Source of the DNA: Loktanella sp. Alg231-35
GTDB taxonomy: Bacteria; Pseudomonadota; Alphaproteobacteria; Rhodobacterales; Rhodobacteraceae
Direction of reading: 5' to 3'
Length of the DNA stretch: 64,000 nucleotides
Assembly (NCBI RefSeq): GCF_900143545.1
Contig: NZ_FREV01000005.1
Coordinates: 1 to 64,000 of the forward strand
This document shows, one piece after another, positions 25,626 to 35,921 of this stretch (within the stretch, counting starts at the first letter, position 1; the number at the start of each line of letters is the position of its first letter). The position numbers and the translations under genes were made by a program. Below the pieces are notes generated by a model that was given only the letters and a program-made list of their open reading frames with translations, searched no databases and had not been told where the DNA came from.

Positions 25626-26989
25626 ATCGCGTCCTTCAGGTCGTGGATTGTGCGGCGGTAGGCGTCGGTGATCGCCGCACGGTGAATGTGTCTGCCGTTC
25701 TGTACCATGTGACGACCGGCGGACCAAACATCTGTCACGAGGCTGTCGTCGCCTGCAAATATCCAGCTGTCCAGCGCGGTGTCCTCACTGCGCCCAGCAA
25801 GGTGAACAGAGGTATCATCGAGGCTCATCAGATCCGCCCAGTGACCCGGCGTAATCGCTCCGGTTTGACGGCCCGTTGCCGCCGCACCTCCCGCCAGCAT
25901 CGCATCGAACAACCGGCGTCCCGTGGCATGATCCGGTGTTGCAAAGGCCGCACGGCTGTTGTCGCGCAGACGCTGCGAGTACTCCAGCGTGCGCAGTTCC
26001 TCAGACAGGGCGATGCGGATGTTGCTGTCAGACCCAATTGCGATTTTACCATCGCTTGCCATCCAGCGGATACCGTCAAAGATGCCATCGCCAAGGCTGC
26101 TTTCGGTGATTGGGCACAGGCCCGCAACAGCGCCAGTTTGCGCAAGGCGCGTTGTTTCATCTGGCGTCATTTGCGTGCAATGGATCAGGCACCAGCGGGC
26201 ATCCAGCCCCATGTGATCAAGCGCCCAGTCCACAGGCCGCGCGCCCCACTGCTGCTGCACCTCATCGACCTCGGGCAGTTGTTCAGCCAAATGCATATGG
26301 ATCGGACCAGAAGGAAACAGCGTGCCATATGCGCGCAAATCATCCCGTGCCACGGCCCGCAGCGAATGGGGAGCCACACCGATGGCTGTATCCGCAGGGA
26401 GGGTCTGAAGCGTCTTCGCGGCCGCATCATGCAGCAACTGAAAGCGCTCAAGGTCATTGCCAAAACGCACCTGACCATCGGCCAGCCCGCGCCCATCGCA
26501 TCCCCCAAACTGATAGTGGACAGGCAACAGGCACAGCCCGATCCCGGTCTGTGCTGCTGCAGCCGCGACCCGCTCTGAGGTTTCTGCCAGATTGTCATAG
26601 GGCACACCGCCGGGTTGATGGTGCAAGTAGTGGAATTCAGCATTCGTGGCATAACCCGCTTCGAGCATTTCCATCTGCACCAGCGCGGTGATCGCTTCGA
26701 TATGCTTTGGCGTCAGTCGGTCCAAAAACCGGAACATCAATTGCCGCCATGTCCAGAACGTATCATTGGCATTGGGTCCGCGTGCCTCGGTCAGGCCAGC
26801 CATGGCGCGCTGGAACCCATGCGAATGCACATTGACCGGGGCAGGGAGCACGCAACCCCGCGTTTCACCCTGCTCAGGCGCATCTGGCGTGACCGTGCCG
26901 AGCCGCCCGTTTGCATCAATCTTTATCAAGACATTCTGCGCCCAACCCTGTGGTAGCAACGCGTGCCGTGCCCATATCTTTTTCATCAT
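25622..26989 (-). CDS. hutF: Formimidoylglutamate deiminase
   Basis: HutF converts N-formimino-L-glutamate to N-formylglutamate and ammonia. The 455-residue amidohydrolase has the metal motif VNVHSHGFQRAMAGL (His54, His56), the histidine HMHLAEQLPEV, LIHCTQM and the aspartate in GSDSNIRIALSEELR. Two adjacent ATG codons (26989, 26986) follow AAAGG; the frame extends further but into AT-rich promoter sequence. Its presence with hutG shows the two-step formylglutamate route rather than formiminoglutamase. Confidence 0.93.
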   Translation of the reverse strand: MMKKIWARHALLPQGWAQNVLIKIDANGRLGTVTPDAPEQGETRGCVLPAPVNVHSHGFQRAMAGLTEARGPNANDTFWTWRQLMFRFLDRLTPKHIEAITALVQMEMLEAGYATNAEFHYLHHQPGGVPYDNLAETSERVAAAAAQTGIGLCLLPVHYQFGGCDGRGLADGQVRFGNDLERFQLLHDAAAKTLQTLPADTAIGVAPHSLRAVARDDLRAYGTLFPSGPIHMHLAEQLPEVDEVQQQWGARPVDWALDHMGLDARWCLIHCTQMTPDETTRLAQTGAVAGLCPITESSLGDGIFDGIRWMASDGKIAIGSDSNIRIALSEELRTLEYSQRLRDNSRAAFATPDHATGRRLFDAMLAGGAAATGRQTGAITPGHWADLMSLDDTSVHLAGRSEDTALDSWIFAGDDSLVTDVWSAGRHMVQNGRHIHRAAITDAYRRTIHDLKDAI

Positions 26990-27010
26990 TGCCTTTGTTG
27001 ACAGATTAAT

Positions 27011-27020
27011 ATGTATATAC
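27011..27020. promoter_or_regulatory. Probable HutC operator in divergent hut promoter
   Basis: ATGTATATAC lies in the AT-rich 73-base gap between hutF and hutI. HutC proteins are known to bind TGTATATACA-like palindromes, and this copy matches nine bases of that core. A position between divergent hut operons fits control of both. Confidence 0.55.
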
Positions 27021-27062
27021 TTAATATTATTAAATACATGATTAATCAAGTGAGTCGCTTCG

Positions 27063-28256
27063 ATGATTTTGACAAACGCAACCGTCGCGACGTTGACTGA
27101 TCAGGACAGCTTTGGCCTGATCGCGGATGGGGCAATTGCGATAGAAGGCAACAGGATTGTCTGGGTCGGCGCAGCCAAGGACCTGCCAACACAGTACCAA
27201 AGCGATTTGGTGCAGGATGTTGCGCGCCGGTTGATCACACCAGCTTTGATCGACTGTCACAGTCATGTGGTCTTTGGCGGCAACCGCGCGGCAGAGTTCG
27301 AGCAGCGCCTGAACGGCGCCAGCTATGAAGAGATCGCCAAAGCAGGTGGCGGCATCGTTTCAACCGTAACCGCCACACGGGATGCAACCGAAGCAGAGCT
27401 GCTAAAAGAAGCATTGACCCGCGTTGACGCGATGATCGCCGAAGGAGTGACCCTGCTAGAGGTCAAGTCCGGCTATGGGCTGGACCGCGATACCGAACGC
27501 AAGATGCTGCGGGTGGCGCGGGCCATTGGCACCTGCCGTCCCATTCATGTGTGCACCAGCTTTCTGGGCGCGCATGCGGTGCCGCCCGAATATGCTGGTC
27601 GCCCGGAGGCCTATATTGACGAAGTTTGCATTCCGGCGCTGCAAGTCGCCAATGCGGAAGGGTTGGTTGATGCGGTGGATGGGTTTTGTGAAGGCATTGC
27701 TTTTGATGCTGCACAGATTGCCCGCGTTTTTGATGCGGCCCGTGCTTTGGGCCTGCCGGTCAAACTCCATGCAGAGCAACTGTCCAACATCGGCGGGACA
27801 CAATTAGCCGCACGCTATGGCGCCTTGTCTGTGGATCATCTTGAATATGCTACTGACGCGGATGCTGCCGCACTGGCACAATCCGGGACCGTAGCGGTCA
27901 TTCTGCCCGGTGCATTCTATACGCTGCGCGAAACGCAACTGCCGCCAATTGATGCCTTTCGCAAACATGGGGTTCCGATGGCCCTGGCCACCGATTGCAA
28001 CCCCGGATCGTCACCGCTGACCTCGCTATTGCTGACGATGAACATGGGTTGCACGCTGTTTCGCATGACCCCGCTAGAAGCGCTGTTGGGCGTCACCCGC
28101 CATGCAGCGCAGGCGTTGGGCGCGACCGACCGTGGGTCAATCAAACCCGGTGCGCTGGCGGACCTGTGCATCTGGGACGCTGCCCACCCCGCAGAACTTT
28201 CTTACCGCATCGGGTTCAACCCTTTGCATTCACGCATTTTTCAAGGCGCACAATGA
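27063..28256 (+). CDS. hutI: Imidazolonepropionase
   Basis: HutI hydrolyses 4-imidazolone-5-propanoate to formiminoglutamate. The 397-residue amidohydrolase has [12 protein letters not shown] (His66, His68), the histidine loop KLHAEQLSN and VDHLEYA, and the metal-site Asp in [11 protein letters not shown]. It is the first gene of the rightward hutI-hutH-hutG-hutU operon, and its stop overlaps the hutH start as ATGA. Confidence 0.97.
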   Translation: MILTNATVATLTDQDSFGLIADGAIAIEGNRIVWVGAAKDLPTQYQSDLVQDVARRLITPALIDCHSHVVFGGNRAAEFEQRLNGASYEEIAKAGGGIVSTVTATRDATEAELLKEALTRVDAMIAEGVTLLEVKSGYGLDRDTERKMLRVARAIGTCRPIHVCTSFLGAHAVPPEYAGRPEAYIDEVCIPALQVANAEGLVDAVDGFCEGIAFDAAQIARVFDAARALGLPVKLHAEQLSNIGGTQLAARYGALSVDHLEYATDADAAALAQSGTVAVILPGAFYTLRETQLPPIDAFRKHGVPMALATDCNPGSSPLTSLLLTMNMGCTLFRMTPLEALLGVTRHAAQALGATDRGSIKPGALADLCIWDAAHPAELSYRIGFNPLHSRIFQGAQ

Positions 28257-29797
28257 CAATCACACTCATCCCCGGCACGGCGACATTGGCCCAACTTCAC
28301 GATATCTGGCGAAATGAACGCGCTGCTGTGCTTGACCCTGCCGCACATGATGGGATCACCGCCGCGGCGGCCCTTGTCGCACAGGCAGCCGCAGGAGAGG
28401 ACGCGATTTATGGCGTCAATACCGGCTTTGGCAAACTCGCCAGCGTCAAGATCGCAGCGCAGGACACAGCAACCCTGCAACGCAACCTGATCCTGTCGCA
28501 TTGCTGCGGCGTGGGCGACCCGCTGGATGTTGCAACCACGCGGCTGATGATGGTGCTGAAACTGCTATCGCTCGGGCGTGGGGCGTCTGGTGTGGCGATG
28601 ACAACGGTCAACTTGATCCAGAAGATGCTGGAAAAGGGTGTCACCCCTGTCATTCCCTCGCAGGGGTCAGTCGGTGCATCCGGTGATCTTGCCCCGTTGG
28701 CGCATATGGCGGCCACAATGATTGGCGAAGGCGAAGCGATGTTTGCGGGCGCGCGCATGCGCTCTGACGCTGCCATGGCGAAGGCGGGGCTTCACCCGAT
28801 TGCACTTGGCCCGAAAGAAGGGCTCGCCCTGATCAATGGCACGCAGTTTTCAACCGCCTGTGCACTGGTTGGGCTTTGGGGGGCGTGGTCAAACGCGGCA
28901 GCCAGTGTCGTGACATGCGCGCTGTCAACTGATGCTATCATGGGCTCTACAGCGCCTTTGCAAGACGCCATCCATACATTGCGCGGCCATGCCGGCCAGA
29001 TTGCAGTCGCACGGGCGCAGCGGGCCTTGATGGATGGGTCAGAAATCCGCGAAAGCCACCGCGAAGGCGACACCCGCGTGCAGGACCCATATTGCATCCG
29101 CTGCCAGCCGCAAGTCACTGGTGCCGCTATGGATTTGCTCCATTTCGCCGGGCGCACGCTAGAGGTCGAGGCGAACGCCGTTACCGACAACCCGCTTGTG
29201 CTGGTCGAGGATGGGTTGATCGTCTCGGGCGGGAATTTCCATGCAGAGCCAGTCGGCTTTGCCGCTGATCAGATTGCGATTGCTGTCTCTGAGATCGGGG
29301 CCATTGCACAGCGCCGCGTGGCCTTGATGGTTGATCCGACGCTATCCTTCGATTTGCCGCCGTTTCTGACGCCTGATCCCGGCCTCAACTCTGGCCTGAT
29401 GATAGCCGAGGTCACAACGGCGGCGTTGATGAGCGAGAACAAGCATCTGGCAAATCCTTGCACCACCGACAGCACACCGACCTCTGCCAACCAAGAGGAT
29501 CACGTGAGCATGGCCGCGCATGCCGCCCGGCGTCTGGCCAGAATGAACGCGAATCTGAATGTGATTTTGGGGGTTGAGGCGATTTGCGGGGCGCAGGGCA
29601 TTGGCTTTCGGGCGCCACTGCAAACCAGCGCGAACCTAAAATCTGTCATCGACGTGATCCGGACCGAAGTGCCCGCATTGGCCGAAGATCGCTATATGGC
29701 CCCCACGCTGGAAAGTGCCGCAGAGATGATCGCGGATCAGCGCCTGATTGATGCTGTCGCTCTGCCCGGTTTTGTCAAAGGGCAAACCGCATGGTGA
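28253..29797 (+). CDS. hutH: Histidine ammonia-lyase
   Basis: HutH deaminates histidine to urocanate. The 514-residue protein has [10 protein letters not shown] near 53, the MIO-forming tripeptide Ala-Ser-Gly at 142-144 in [14 protein letters not shown], and conserved [13 protein letters not shown] and QEDHVSM blocks. The start overlaps the hutI stop, and the end overlaps hutG by seven bases. It is about the usual 500-residue length. Confidence 0.97.
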   Translation: MTITLIPGTATLAQLHDIWRNERAAVLDPAAHDGITAAAALVAQAAAGEDAIYGVNTGFGKLASVKIAAQDTATLQRNLILSHCCGVGDPLDVATTRLMMVLKLLSLGRGASGVAMTTVNLIQKMLEKGVTPVIPSQGSVGASGDLAPLAHMAATMIGEGEAMFAGARMRSDAAMAKAGLHPIALGPKEGLALINGTQFSTACALVGLWGAWSNAAASVVTCALSTDAIMGSTAPLQDAIHTLRGHAGQIAVARAQRALMDGSEIRESHREGDTRVQDPYCIRCQPQVTGAAMDLLHFAGRTLEVEANAVTDNPLVLVEDGLIVSGGNFHAEPVGFAADQIAIAVSEIGAIAQRRVALMVDPTLSFDLPPFLTPDPGLNSGLMIAEVTTAALMSENKHLANPCTTDSTPTSANQEDHVSMAAHAARRLARMNANLNVILGVEAICGAQGIGFRAPLQTSANLKSVIDVIRTEVPALAEDRYMAPTLESAAEMIADQRLIDAVALPGFVKGQTAW

Positions 29798-30594
29798 CGC
29801 CGGTTGAAATACAGCAAGGCGATAGCCCGATCGTGCTGGGATTGCCGCACACAGGGACATTTGTGCCCGATGATGTTGCCGCCAAGTTGAATGCGACGGG
29901 TCGCGCGCTTGCCGATACAGACTGGCACATAGATCAGTTACATCAGGGGCTTGTGCCAGATATCACAACTGTCCGAGCCACCTTTCATCGCTATGTCATC
30001 GACGCCAATCGTGATCCCGAAGGTAACAGCCTTTATCCCGGGCAAAATACAACGGGCCTCGTGCCGCTGACTGACTTCGACGGTAAGGCGATTTGGGCCC
30101 AAGCGCCCACGGATGATGATGTGACCGCACGCCAGCAGACCTTCCATGCGCCCTATCATGCCGCCCTAAAGGCCGAGCTTGCACGGGTCCGCGCGCGCCA
30201 TGGCGCAGCGATCCTTTACGACTGCCATTCCATCCGCTCGCAGATACCGTTTCTGTTCGACGGCACCCTGCCGGATTTCAACATTGGGACCAATCTGGGC
30301 ACCACCTGCGATCCTATGATCGAACAGGCAGTGACGCAGCTCTGCGAACAGGCGCAGGGATACAGCACAACCAACAATGGCCGCTTCAAGGGCGGATGGA
30401 CCACAAGGCACTACGGCCAGCCGTCCGACAACATCCATGCGATCCAGATGGAACTGGCCCAATCGACTTATCTGCGCAGCGAAGGGCCCCCTTGGCACTA
30501 CGACACCGCCAAAGCGGATGCCGTCCGCGTGCATTTGACATCAATCCTGACACATCTTGCCGCACTTGCGCCACGTCTGAGAGGTTCAAAATGA
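29791..30594 (+). CDS. hutG: N-formylglutamate deformylase
   Basis: HutG hydrolyses N-formylglutamate to glutamate and formate, the final step of this route. The 267-residue protein shows LPHTGTFVP with the metal His, [12 protein letters not shown], and the second metal site [11 protein letters not shown]. It overlaps the 3' end of hutH by seven bases and the hutU start by four (ATGA). It needs HutF to make its substrate, and both genes are present here. Confidence 0.95.
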   Translation: MVTPVEIQQGDSPIVLGLPHTGTFVPDDVAAKLNATGRALADTDWHIDQLHQGLVPDITTVRATFHRYVIDANRDPEGNSLYPGQNTTGLVPLTDFDGKAIWAQAPTDDDVTARQQTFHAPYHAALKAELARVRARHGAAILYDCHSIRSQIPFLFDGTLPDFNIGTNLGTTCDPMIEQAVTQLCEQAQGYSTTNNGRFKGGWTTRHYGQPSDNIHAIQMELAQSTYLRSEGPPWHYDTAKADAVRVHLTSILTHLAALAPRLRGSK

Positions 30595-32261
30595 CCAACC
30601 CACGCCACAATACGCGCGACATCTTTCCGCCAACCGGACCTAAGATTTCAACCAAAAGCTGGCTGACCGAAGCGCCCATGCGAATGCTGATGAACAACCT
30701 GCATCCCGACGTTGCCGAAAACCCACATGAACTGGTGGTCTATGGTGGGATCGGACGTGCAGCGCGGACCTGGGAAGACTTTGACGCGATTGTCGCCAGC
30801 CTCAAGGACTTGAACGAAGATCAGACGCTTTTGGTGCAATCCGGCAAACCTGTCGGCGTATTCAAGACCCACAAAGACGCCCCGCGCGTCCTGATCGCAA
30901 ATTCCAATCTGGTGCCGCATTGGGCCACTTGGGATCATTTCAACGAGCTCGATAAAATGGGCCTCGCGATGTACGGTCAGATGACCGCCGGGTCATGGAT
31001 TTACATCGGCACCCAAGGGATCGTGCAAGGCACCTATGAAACCTTCATGGAGGCGGGCCGTCAGCACTATGATGGCAACCTCAAGGGGCGCTGGATCCTC
31101 ACCGGGGGGCTTGGTGGTATGGGCGGCGCACAACCGCTGGCTGCTGTGATGGCTGGGGCCTGCTGTCTGGCCGTCGAATGTGACGAAATCCGCGCTGACT
31201 TCCGGCTGCGCACGCGCTATGTGGACGAAAAAACCGATAGCCTTGATGAAGCATTGGCCATGATTGACGCATGGACCAAGGCAGGCGAGGCAAAGTCGGT
31301 CGCTCTGATCGGCAATGCCGCCGACGTCTTTCCCGAACTGGTCAAGCGCGGCATCCGCCCTGATATCGTGACCGACCAGACCAGCGCGCATGACCCCATC
31401 CATGGGTATTTGCCACAAGGATGGAGCGTTGCGGAATGGCGTGCCAAGCAGGAAAGCGATCCTGCGGCGGTCGAAGCCGCGGCACGGGCATCCATGAAGA
31501 TCCAAGTTGCAGCAATGGTTGATTTCTGGAACGCGGACGTGCCGACGCTGGATTATGGCAACAACATCCGGCAGGTGGCACTGGAAGAAGGGCTTGAGAA
31601 CGCCTTTGCCTTTCCGGGATTTGTGCCTGCTTACATCCGCCCGCTGTTCTGTCGTGGCATCGGCCCATTCCGCTGGTGTGCCTTGTCTGGCGATCCTGAG
31701 GACATCTACAAAACCGATCAGAAGGTCAAAGAGCTGATCGATGATCCGCATCTGCACAACTGGCTTGATATGGCGCGCGAACGCATCGCGTTTCAGGGTC
31801 TGCCTGCACGGATTTGCTGGGTCGGTTTGGGGCTGCGGGATAAACTGGGTCTTGCCTTTAACGAGATGGTGCGCACGGGCGAGTTGAGCGCGCCAGTGGT
31901 GATCGGTCGCGACCATCTCGACAGCGGTTCGGTGGCCTCCCCAAACCGAGAGACAGAGGCAATGAAAGACGGCTCTGACGCAGTAAGCGATTGGCCACTT
32001 CTAAACGCCATGTTGAACGTGGCCGGTGGCGCCACATGGGTATCACTGCATCACGGCGGCGGTGTTGGCATGGGGTTCTCGCAGCATTCCGGGATGGTGA
32101 TCTGTTGCGACGGGACCGAGGATGCAGACCGCCGCATTGCCAACGTCCTGTGGAACGATCCTGCGACAGGTGTCATGCGACACGCCGATGCAGGCTATGA
32201 CATCGCGTTGGATTGCGCGCGCGAACAAGGGTTGGACTTGCCGGGCATTCTGAACAAGTGA
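30591..32261 (+). CDS. hutU: Urocanate hydratase
   Basis: HutU hydrates urocanate to imidazolonepropionate using tightly bound NAD+. The 556-residue protein begins [14 protein letters not shown]. It has the NAD-binding [14 protein letters not shown] near 171, DQTSAHDP, and [15 protein letters not shown] near the C-terminus. The ATG at 30591 overlaps the hutG stop as ATGA. It closes the hut operon; the next gene starts 100 bases on behind a strong inverted repeat. Confidence 0.97.
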   Translation: MTNPRHNTRDIFPPTGPKISTKSWLTEAPMRMLMNNLHPDVAENPHELVVYGGIGRAARTWEDFDAIVASLKDLNEDQTLLVQSGKPVGVFKTHKDAPRVLIANSNLVPHWATWDHFNELDKMGLAMYGQMTAGSWIYIGTQGIVQGTYETFMEAGRQHYDGNLKGRWILTGGLGGMGGAQPLAAVMAGACCLAVECDEIRADFRLRTRYVDEKTDSLDEALAMIDAWTKAGEAKSVALIGNAADVFPELVKRGIRPDIVTDQTSAHDPIHGYLPQGWSVAEWRAKQESDPAAVEAAARASMKIQVAAMVDFWNADVPTLDYGNNIRQVALEEGLENAFAFPGFVPAYIRPLFCRGIGPFRWCALSGDPEDIYKTDQKVKELIDDPHLHNWLDMARERIAFQGLPARICWVGLGLRDKLGLAFNEMVRTGELSAPVVIGRDHLDSGSVASPNRETEAMKDGSDAVSDWPLLNAMLNVAGGATWVSLHHGGGVGMGFSQHSGMVICCDGTEDADRRIANVLWNDPATGVMRHADAGYDIALDCAREQGLDLPGILNK

Positions 32262-32319
32262 TGACGGCGGGCTGATGGATACGGCTCGCAGATTCTAAGT
32301 GCCACATCGCCAAACCACC

Positions 32320-32359
32320 GCTATCGTCCTTTCGTGAGGTTCAACAAAAGGACGATAGC
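32320..32359 (+). promoter_or_regulatory. Perfect 13-bp inverted repeat covering the mttB ribosome site
   Basis: GCTATCGTCCTTT (32320-32332) is the exact reverse complement of AAAGGACGATAGC (32347-32359), with a 14-base spacer. The right arm includes AAGGA, the best ribosome binding site for the gene starting with TTG at 32362. The hairpin would hide that site in mRNA. No T-run follows, so a simple terminator is unlikely. It may be a regulatory RNA structure or a long operator. Confidence 0.6.
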
Positions 32360-32361
32360 AT

Positions 32362-33882
32362 TTGTCAGAACGCATGATCCGGGGCGGGCGCAAGGCGCGA
32401 TTGGCGAAACGCGCAGCCAAGCCTGCAGTTGATCCTTGCCCGCCGGGTCAGATCGGGGGCGCGTACAAGCCGCTGTCGGATGCCGACCTTAATGATATCT
32501 TTCAAACAACCCTGAGGCTGCTGGAAAACCTCGGTTTGGGTGAAGTCCCTGACAACCTGATGGCCGATCTGGTCAGGGCAGGGGCTGTTGACGACGGCGC
32601 AGGGCGGGTCTTGTTTCCCCCGGCGTTGGTGCGTCAGGCCATTGAAAGTGCGGCGAAAACCTTTGTTTTGCATGGGCGGGATGCGGCGCGTTCTATCGAC
32701 GTGGGCGGCAACCGCGTCCACTTTGGCACCGGTGGTGCTGCGGTTCAGACTTTGGACTTGGACAGTCAGACCTATCGTCCGTCCACGCTGGCTGATCTGC
32801 ACAATTTCACACGCCTGCAGGACACGTTGCAAAACGTCAGCTGGTACACCCGCTGCTGCATCGCCACGGACGTGCCGGACAACTATGATCTGGACATCAA
32901 CACGGCCTATGCGCTGCTTGCCAATACAACAAAACCGACGGCCACAGCGTTCACCGTGGCCGAACACGTCGCCCCAATTGTTGAGATGCTCGATATCGCT
33001 GCGGGCGGACCCGGCGCATTCGCCAAGCGGCCCTTTATGAAGGCGCATATCAGCCCGATCATCTCGCCCATGCGGTTTGGCGAGGATGCGGTGGACGTGG
33101 TTTACGCATGCATCAAACACAACATCCCGATATCATGCATTACCGCTGCACAGGCCGGGGCGACAGCTCCCGCCACGCTTGCAGGGTTTCTGGCGCAATC
33201 GCTGGCCGAAACTTTGGCTAGCCTTGTGATGGTGCATGCGATCCATCCCGGATTTCCGATGGTGTTTTCAAACTGGCCGCTGGTGATTGATCTGCGAACA
33301 GGATCCTTTTCGGGGGGCAGTGGCGAAACGGCCGTGCTGAATGCCGCATCCGCGCAGCTGTCAAACTGGCTGGGCCTGCCATCGGGGGTTGCTTGTTCAA
33401 TGACCGACGCCAAGGCGATTGACGCGCAATACGGGATGGAAAAGGGGCTGACATCGCTGGCGGCGGCATTGGCGGCGGGCAATCTGATCTATGAAAGCTC
33501 TGGCATGACGGCGTCTTTGCTTGGCGCAAGCTTTGAGGCCTTTGTGCTCGACGACGAAATGCATTCGCATACCTACCGCGCCTTGCGTGGTATTGAGGTG
33601 AGCGCGGACAACCTGGGTTATGACGCGATTGTTGAGGCCGTGCTGGGCGAGGGGCATTTTTTGGGCGGGCAGCACACTTATGCGGCGATGGAGCGGGATT
33701 ACTTCTATCCCACGCTGGCTGACAGGGACGAGCCACGCACCTGGGCTGCAAATGGCGGAAAAGACGCGTGGAGCGTTGCCCATGACAAGGTGCGCGAGAT
33801 TTTGCAGACGCATAACCCCACTTATCTGACGGCCGCACAAGACAAGGCGATCAGGCAACGGTTCAATATCCTGCACGGCTGA
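32362..33882 (+). CDS. Trimethylamine methyltransferase family (MttB-like) protein
   Basis: A 506-residue MttB-family corrinoid methyltransferase. The body shows FGTGGAAVQTLDLDSQTYRP near 116, CCIATDVPDNYDLD and KAHISPIISPMRF, ending in the usual DYFYPTLADRDEPRTWAANG. No in-frame amber codon is present, so it is a non-pyrrolysine member, a group that includes glycine-betaine and proline-betaine demethylases. No corrinoid protein or methyl-acceptor gene is adjacent. The TTG start at 32362 sits nine bases after AAGGA; an ATG four codons later is the alternative. Substrate unknown; a quaternary amine is likely. Confidence 0.85.
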   Translation: MSERMIRGGRKARLAKRAAKPAVDPCPPGQIGGAYKPLSDADLNDIFQTTLRLLENLGLGEVPDNLMADLVRAGAVDDGAGRVLFPPALVRQAIESAAKTFVLHGRDAARSIDVGGNRVHFGTGGAAVQTLDLDSQTYRPSTLADLHNFTRLQDTLQNVSWYTRCCIATDVPDNYDLDINTAYALLANTTKPTATAFTVAEHVAPIVEMLDIAAGGPGAFAKRPFMKAHISPIISPMRFGEDAVDVVYACIKHNIPISCITAAQAGATAPATLAGFLAQSLAETLASLVMVHAIHPGFPMVFSNWPLVIDLRTGSFSGGSGETAVLNAASAQLSNWLGLPSGVACSMTDAKAIDAQYGMEKGLTSLAAALAAGNLIYESSGMTASLLGASFEAFVLDDEMHSHTYRALRGIEVSADNLGYDAIVEAVLGEGHFLGGQHTYAAMERDYFYPTLADRDEPRTWAANGGKDAWSVAHDKVREILQTHNPTYLTAAQDKAIRQRFNILHG

Positions 33883-33921
33883 CGCGGGCATCTTTGGTAG
33901 TGCGCTACAAACATTCAATAA

Positions 33922-33935
33922 TGCAACCGGTTGCA
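33922..33935. promoter_or_regulatory. LacI-type operator palindrome, copy 1
   Basis: TGCAACCGGTTGCA is a perfect 14-bp palindrome with the central CG of LacI-family operators. It lies about 40 bases before the start of the TIM-barrel gene that leads the transporter-lacI operon. The same core occurs at 42244-42257, and a LacI-family gene lies between them. Confidence 0.75.
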
Positions 33936-33975
33936 AAAATGAATGAGATTGCTACAGTGTGAGTCGGAAAAGGGA

Positions 33976-34818
33976 ATGGCCGAACCGTCTATGCTGCCGA
34001 TTGCGATAAACCATATGACTGCCCCTGGGCTGACAGCGCGTCAGCTCATTGGTGCTGCAGCGCAGTTGGATTGCGTCGGTGTTGAGCTGCGCAATGATCT
34101 GGGCCGCGCATTATTTGAGGATGAAAACGCCAGCAGCATTGGTCGCGCCGCAGCAGCGAATGGCCAGCGTATACTGGCTTTGGCAGAGGTCAAAGCCTTC
34201 AACGAAAACCCTGCCGATAAGCAAGAGGCCGTCGAGGCGCTTGTTCTGACCGCTGCTGCCTGTAGCGCCGAAGGTGTGGTTTTGATCCCGCGTGTTGCCG
34301 ATGATGTGATGCCGCGCAGCGCGCAACGCGACGCCTTGCGTGAAGCTCTGGCAGTCTTGCAACCGATTTTAGAAGAATACGGAAAAAAGGGGCTGATCGA
34401 GCCTTTGGGTTTCTGGAACAGCAGTTTGCGTTTCAAGGAAGATGTGGTTGCGGTTCTTGATGACTTGGGGCGCCCAGAGTGCTTTGCGATCATCCATGAT
34501 ACGTTTCACCACTTCCTGACCGGTGCCGATGAAATTTGCGCCGAGCTGACCGCCATTGTGCATATCTCTGGCGTCGCTGACCCCGCCCCGTCACCAAGCG
34601 AAATGACGGATGCGCATCGTGTTCTGGTCGATGCAGATGACCGGCTGGGCAATATTGACCAACTCAGAGCGCTCTATGGCGCAGGCTATGAAGGCCCGGC
34701 CTCGTTCGAGGCCTTCGCCCCCAAAATTCACCAAATGACAGACCCGACAGAAGCATTGTCGCAGTCTCTCGCATTCATCACGTCGCAACTGCTGGGCGCT
34801 CCGGCTGGGCGGGCGTGA
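33976..34818 (+). CDS. Xylose-isomerase-like TIM-barrel protein
   Basis: A 280-residue sugar phosphate isomerase/epimerase-like protein. Likely metal ligands are Glu in LIEPLGFWNSS, His/Asp in IIHDTFHHFLTG, His in IVHISGVAD and Glu in GPASFEAFAP. The reading frame extends to 33943, but the ATG at 33976 follows GGAAAAGGGA and leaves room for the operator, so I prefer it. It could isomerise an inosose (IolI-like) or a hydroxypyruvate-type substrate. It is the first gene of the inositol-type transporter operon, 73 bases before the binding-protein gene. Confidence 0.75.
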   Translation: MAEPSMLPIAINHMTAPGLTARQLIGAAAQLDCVGVELRNDLGRALFEDENASSIGRAAAANGQRILALAEVKAFNENPADKQEAVEALVLTAAACSAEGVVLIPRVADDVMPRSAQRDALREALAVLQPILEEYGKKGLIEPLGFWNSSLRFKEDVVAVLDDLGRPECFAIIHDTFHHFLTGADEICAELTAIVHISGVADPAPSPSEMTDAHRVLVDADDRLGNIDQLRALYGAGYEGPASFEAFAPKIHQMTDPTEALSQSLAFITSQLLGAPAGRA

Positions 34819-34891
34819 TGAAACAATCGCCTCAGACAGAGGTCCCGGTATCAATGAACCGTGCGCCGGGCACGATCCTTGGGAGGAAACC

Positions 34892-35836
34892 ATGAAGAAG
34901 ATCCTTTTGGCCGCTGGCCTTTCGACCCTGATGATGGGCACCACCGCGATGGCAGAGATGCAAATTGGCGTGTCGGTCGCGCGTTTTGACGACAACGGCC
35001 TGACTGTCATGCGCAATGGCATGACAGCTTTTGACGATGCAAGCGATGACGTCAGCCTGCAAATGGAAGACGCGACCGATGATGTGGCCAAGCAGCTTGA
35101 CCAGATCAACAACTTCATCGCATCTGGCGTTGATGCGATCATCGTGAACGCCGTTGACACAAACGCAACCGAGGCGATGTCAAACGCGGCAGCCGCTGCT
35201 GGCGTGCCACTGGTTTACGTCAACCGCCAGCCTGTCAACATGGACACACTGCCAGACGGTCAGGCGTTTGTTGCATCCAACGAGATTGAGTCCGGTACGC
35301 TGGCTGCATTCCAGATGTGTCGTCAGCTGCGCGCTGAAGGCAAAGCCGGCGGTGCGCGCGCCTATGTTCTGGTGGGTCAACTGTCGAACCAAGCCGCTGT
35401 TCAACGCACAAAAGACTTCCATGACGTGATCGGCATGGACATGTGTAACTTCATCACCATCATTGATGAGCAGACAGCCAACTGGTCCCGCGACGAAGCC
35501 AACGACCTGATGACAAACTGGCTTTCGTCTGGTGACGAATTCGATGCCGTCTTTGGCAACAACGACGAGATGGCACTGGGTGCAATTCAGGCGATGAAAG
35601 CGTCGGGCATTTCCATGGACGACGTTGTCGTTGGTGGCGTTGATGCGACATCTGATGCGCTGCTGGCAATGTCCGCTGGCGACATGGACGTGACAGTGTT
35701 CCAGGACCTTGCAGGTCAGGGTGCCGGATCCATCGAAACAGCGATCGCGCTGGCGAATGGTGACGATGTCGACAAGACTGTGTTCATCCCATTCAAGTTG
35801 GTGACACCAGACAACCTTTCGGACTTCACGCAGTAA
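34892..35836 (+). CDS. Sugar/inositol ABC transporter substrate-binding protein
   Basis: A 314-residue periplasmic protein of the ribose-binding (type I) fold. A signal peptide MKKILLAAGLSTLMMGTTAMAE precedes the mature start QIGVSVARFDDN. Conserved pieces are QLDQINNFIASGVDAIIVNA and FGNNDEMALGAIQAMKASG. A strong site GGGAGGAAACC lies before the ATG. Given the surrounding iol genes the ligand is probably myo-inositol or another cyclitol. An 11-bp hairpin follows the stop and may lift its expression above that of the permease. Confidence 0.88.
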   Translation: MKKILLAAGLSTLMMGTTAMAEMQIGVSVARFDDNGLTVMRNGMTAFDDASDDVSLQMEDATDDVAKQLDQINNFIASGVDAIIVNAVDTNATEAMSNAAAAAGVPLVYVNRQPVNMDTLPDGQAFVASNEIESGTLAAFQMCRQLRAEGKAGGARAYVLVGQLSNQAAVQRTKDFHDVIGMDMCNFITIIDEQTANWSRDEANDLMTNWLSSGDEFDAVFGNNDEMALGAIQAMKASGISMDDVVVGGVDATSDALLAMSAGDMDVTVFQDLAGQGAGSIETAIALANGDDVDKTVFIPFKLVTPDNLSDFTQ

Positions 35837-35855
35837 GCTTGTAAGATAACAACAC

Positions 35856-35885
35856 GCAACAGGGGCGGGTGACTGCCCCTGTTGC
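35856..35885 (+). terminator. Hairpin after binding-protein gene (attenuator/stabiliser)
   Basis: GCAACAGGGGC (35856-35866) pairs perfectly with GCCCCTGTTGC (35875-35885) around an eight-base loop. No T-tract follows, so it probably protects the upstream message from 3' exonucleases or attenuates transcription of the permease gene. Confidence 0.55.
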
Positions 35886-35921
35886 ACAACACAAAACACG
35901 CCCAAGGGAGGGATCTGGCAG

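Noticed and set aside
25493..26578. A 361-codon open frame on the plus strand
   Set aside because: It is antisense to hutF, which has full motif support and operon overlap.
32362..33882. Pyrrolysine-containing trimethylamine methyltransferase
   Set aside because: There is no in-frame TAG and no pyl genes, so it is a non-pyrrolysine family member.
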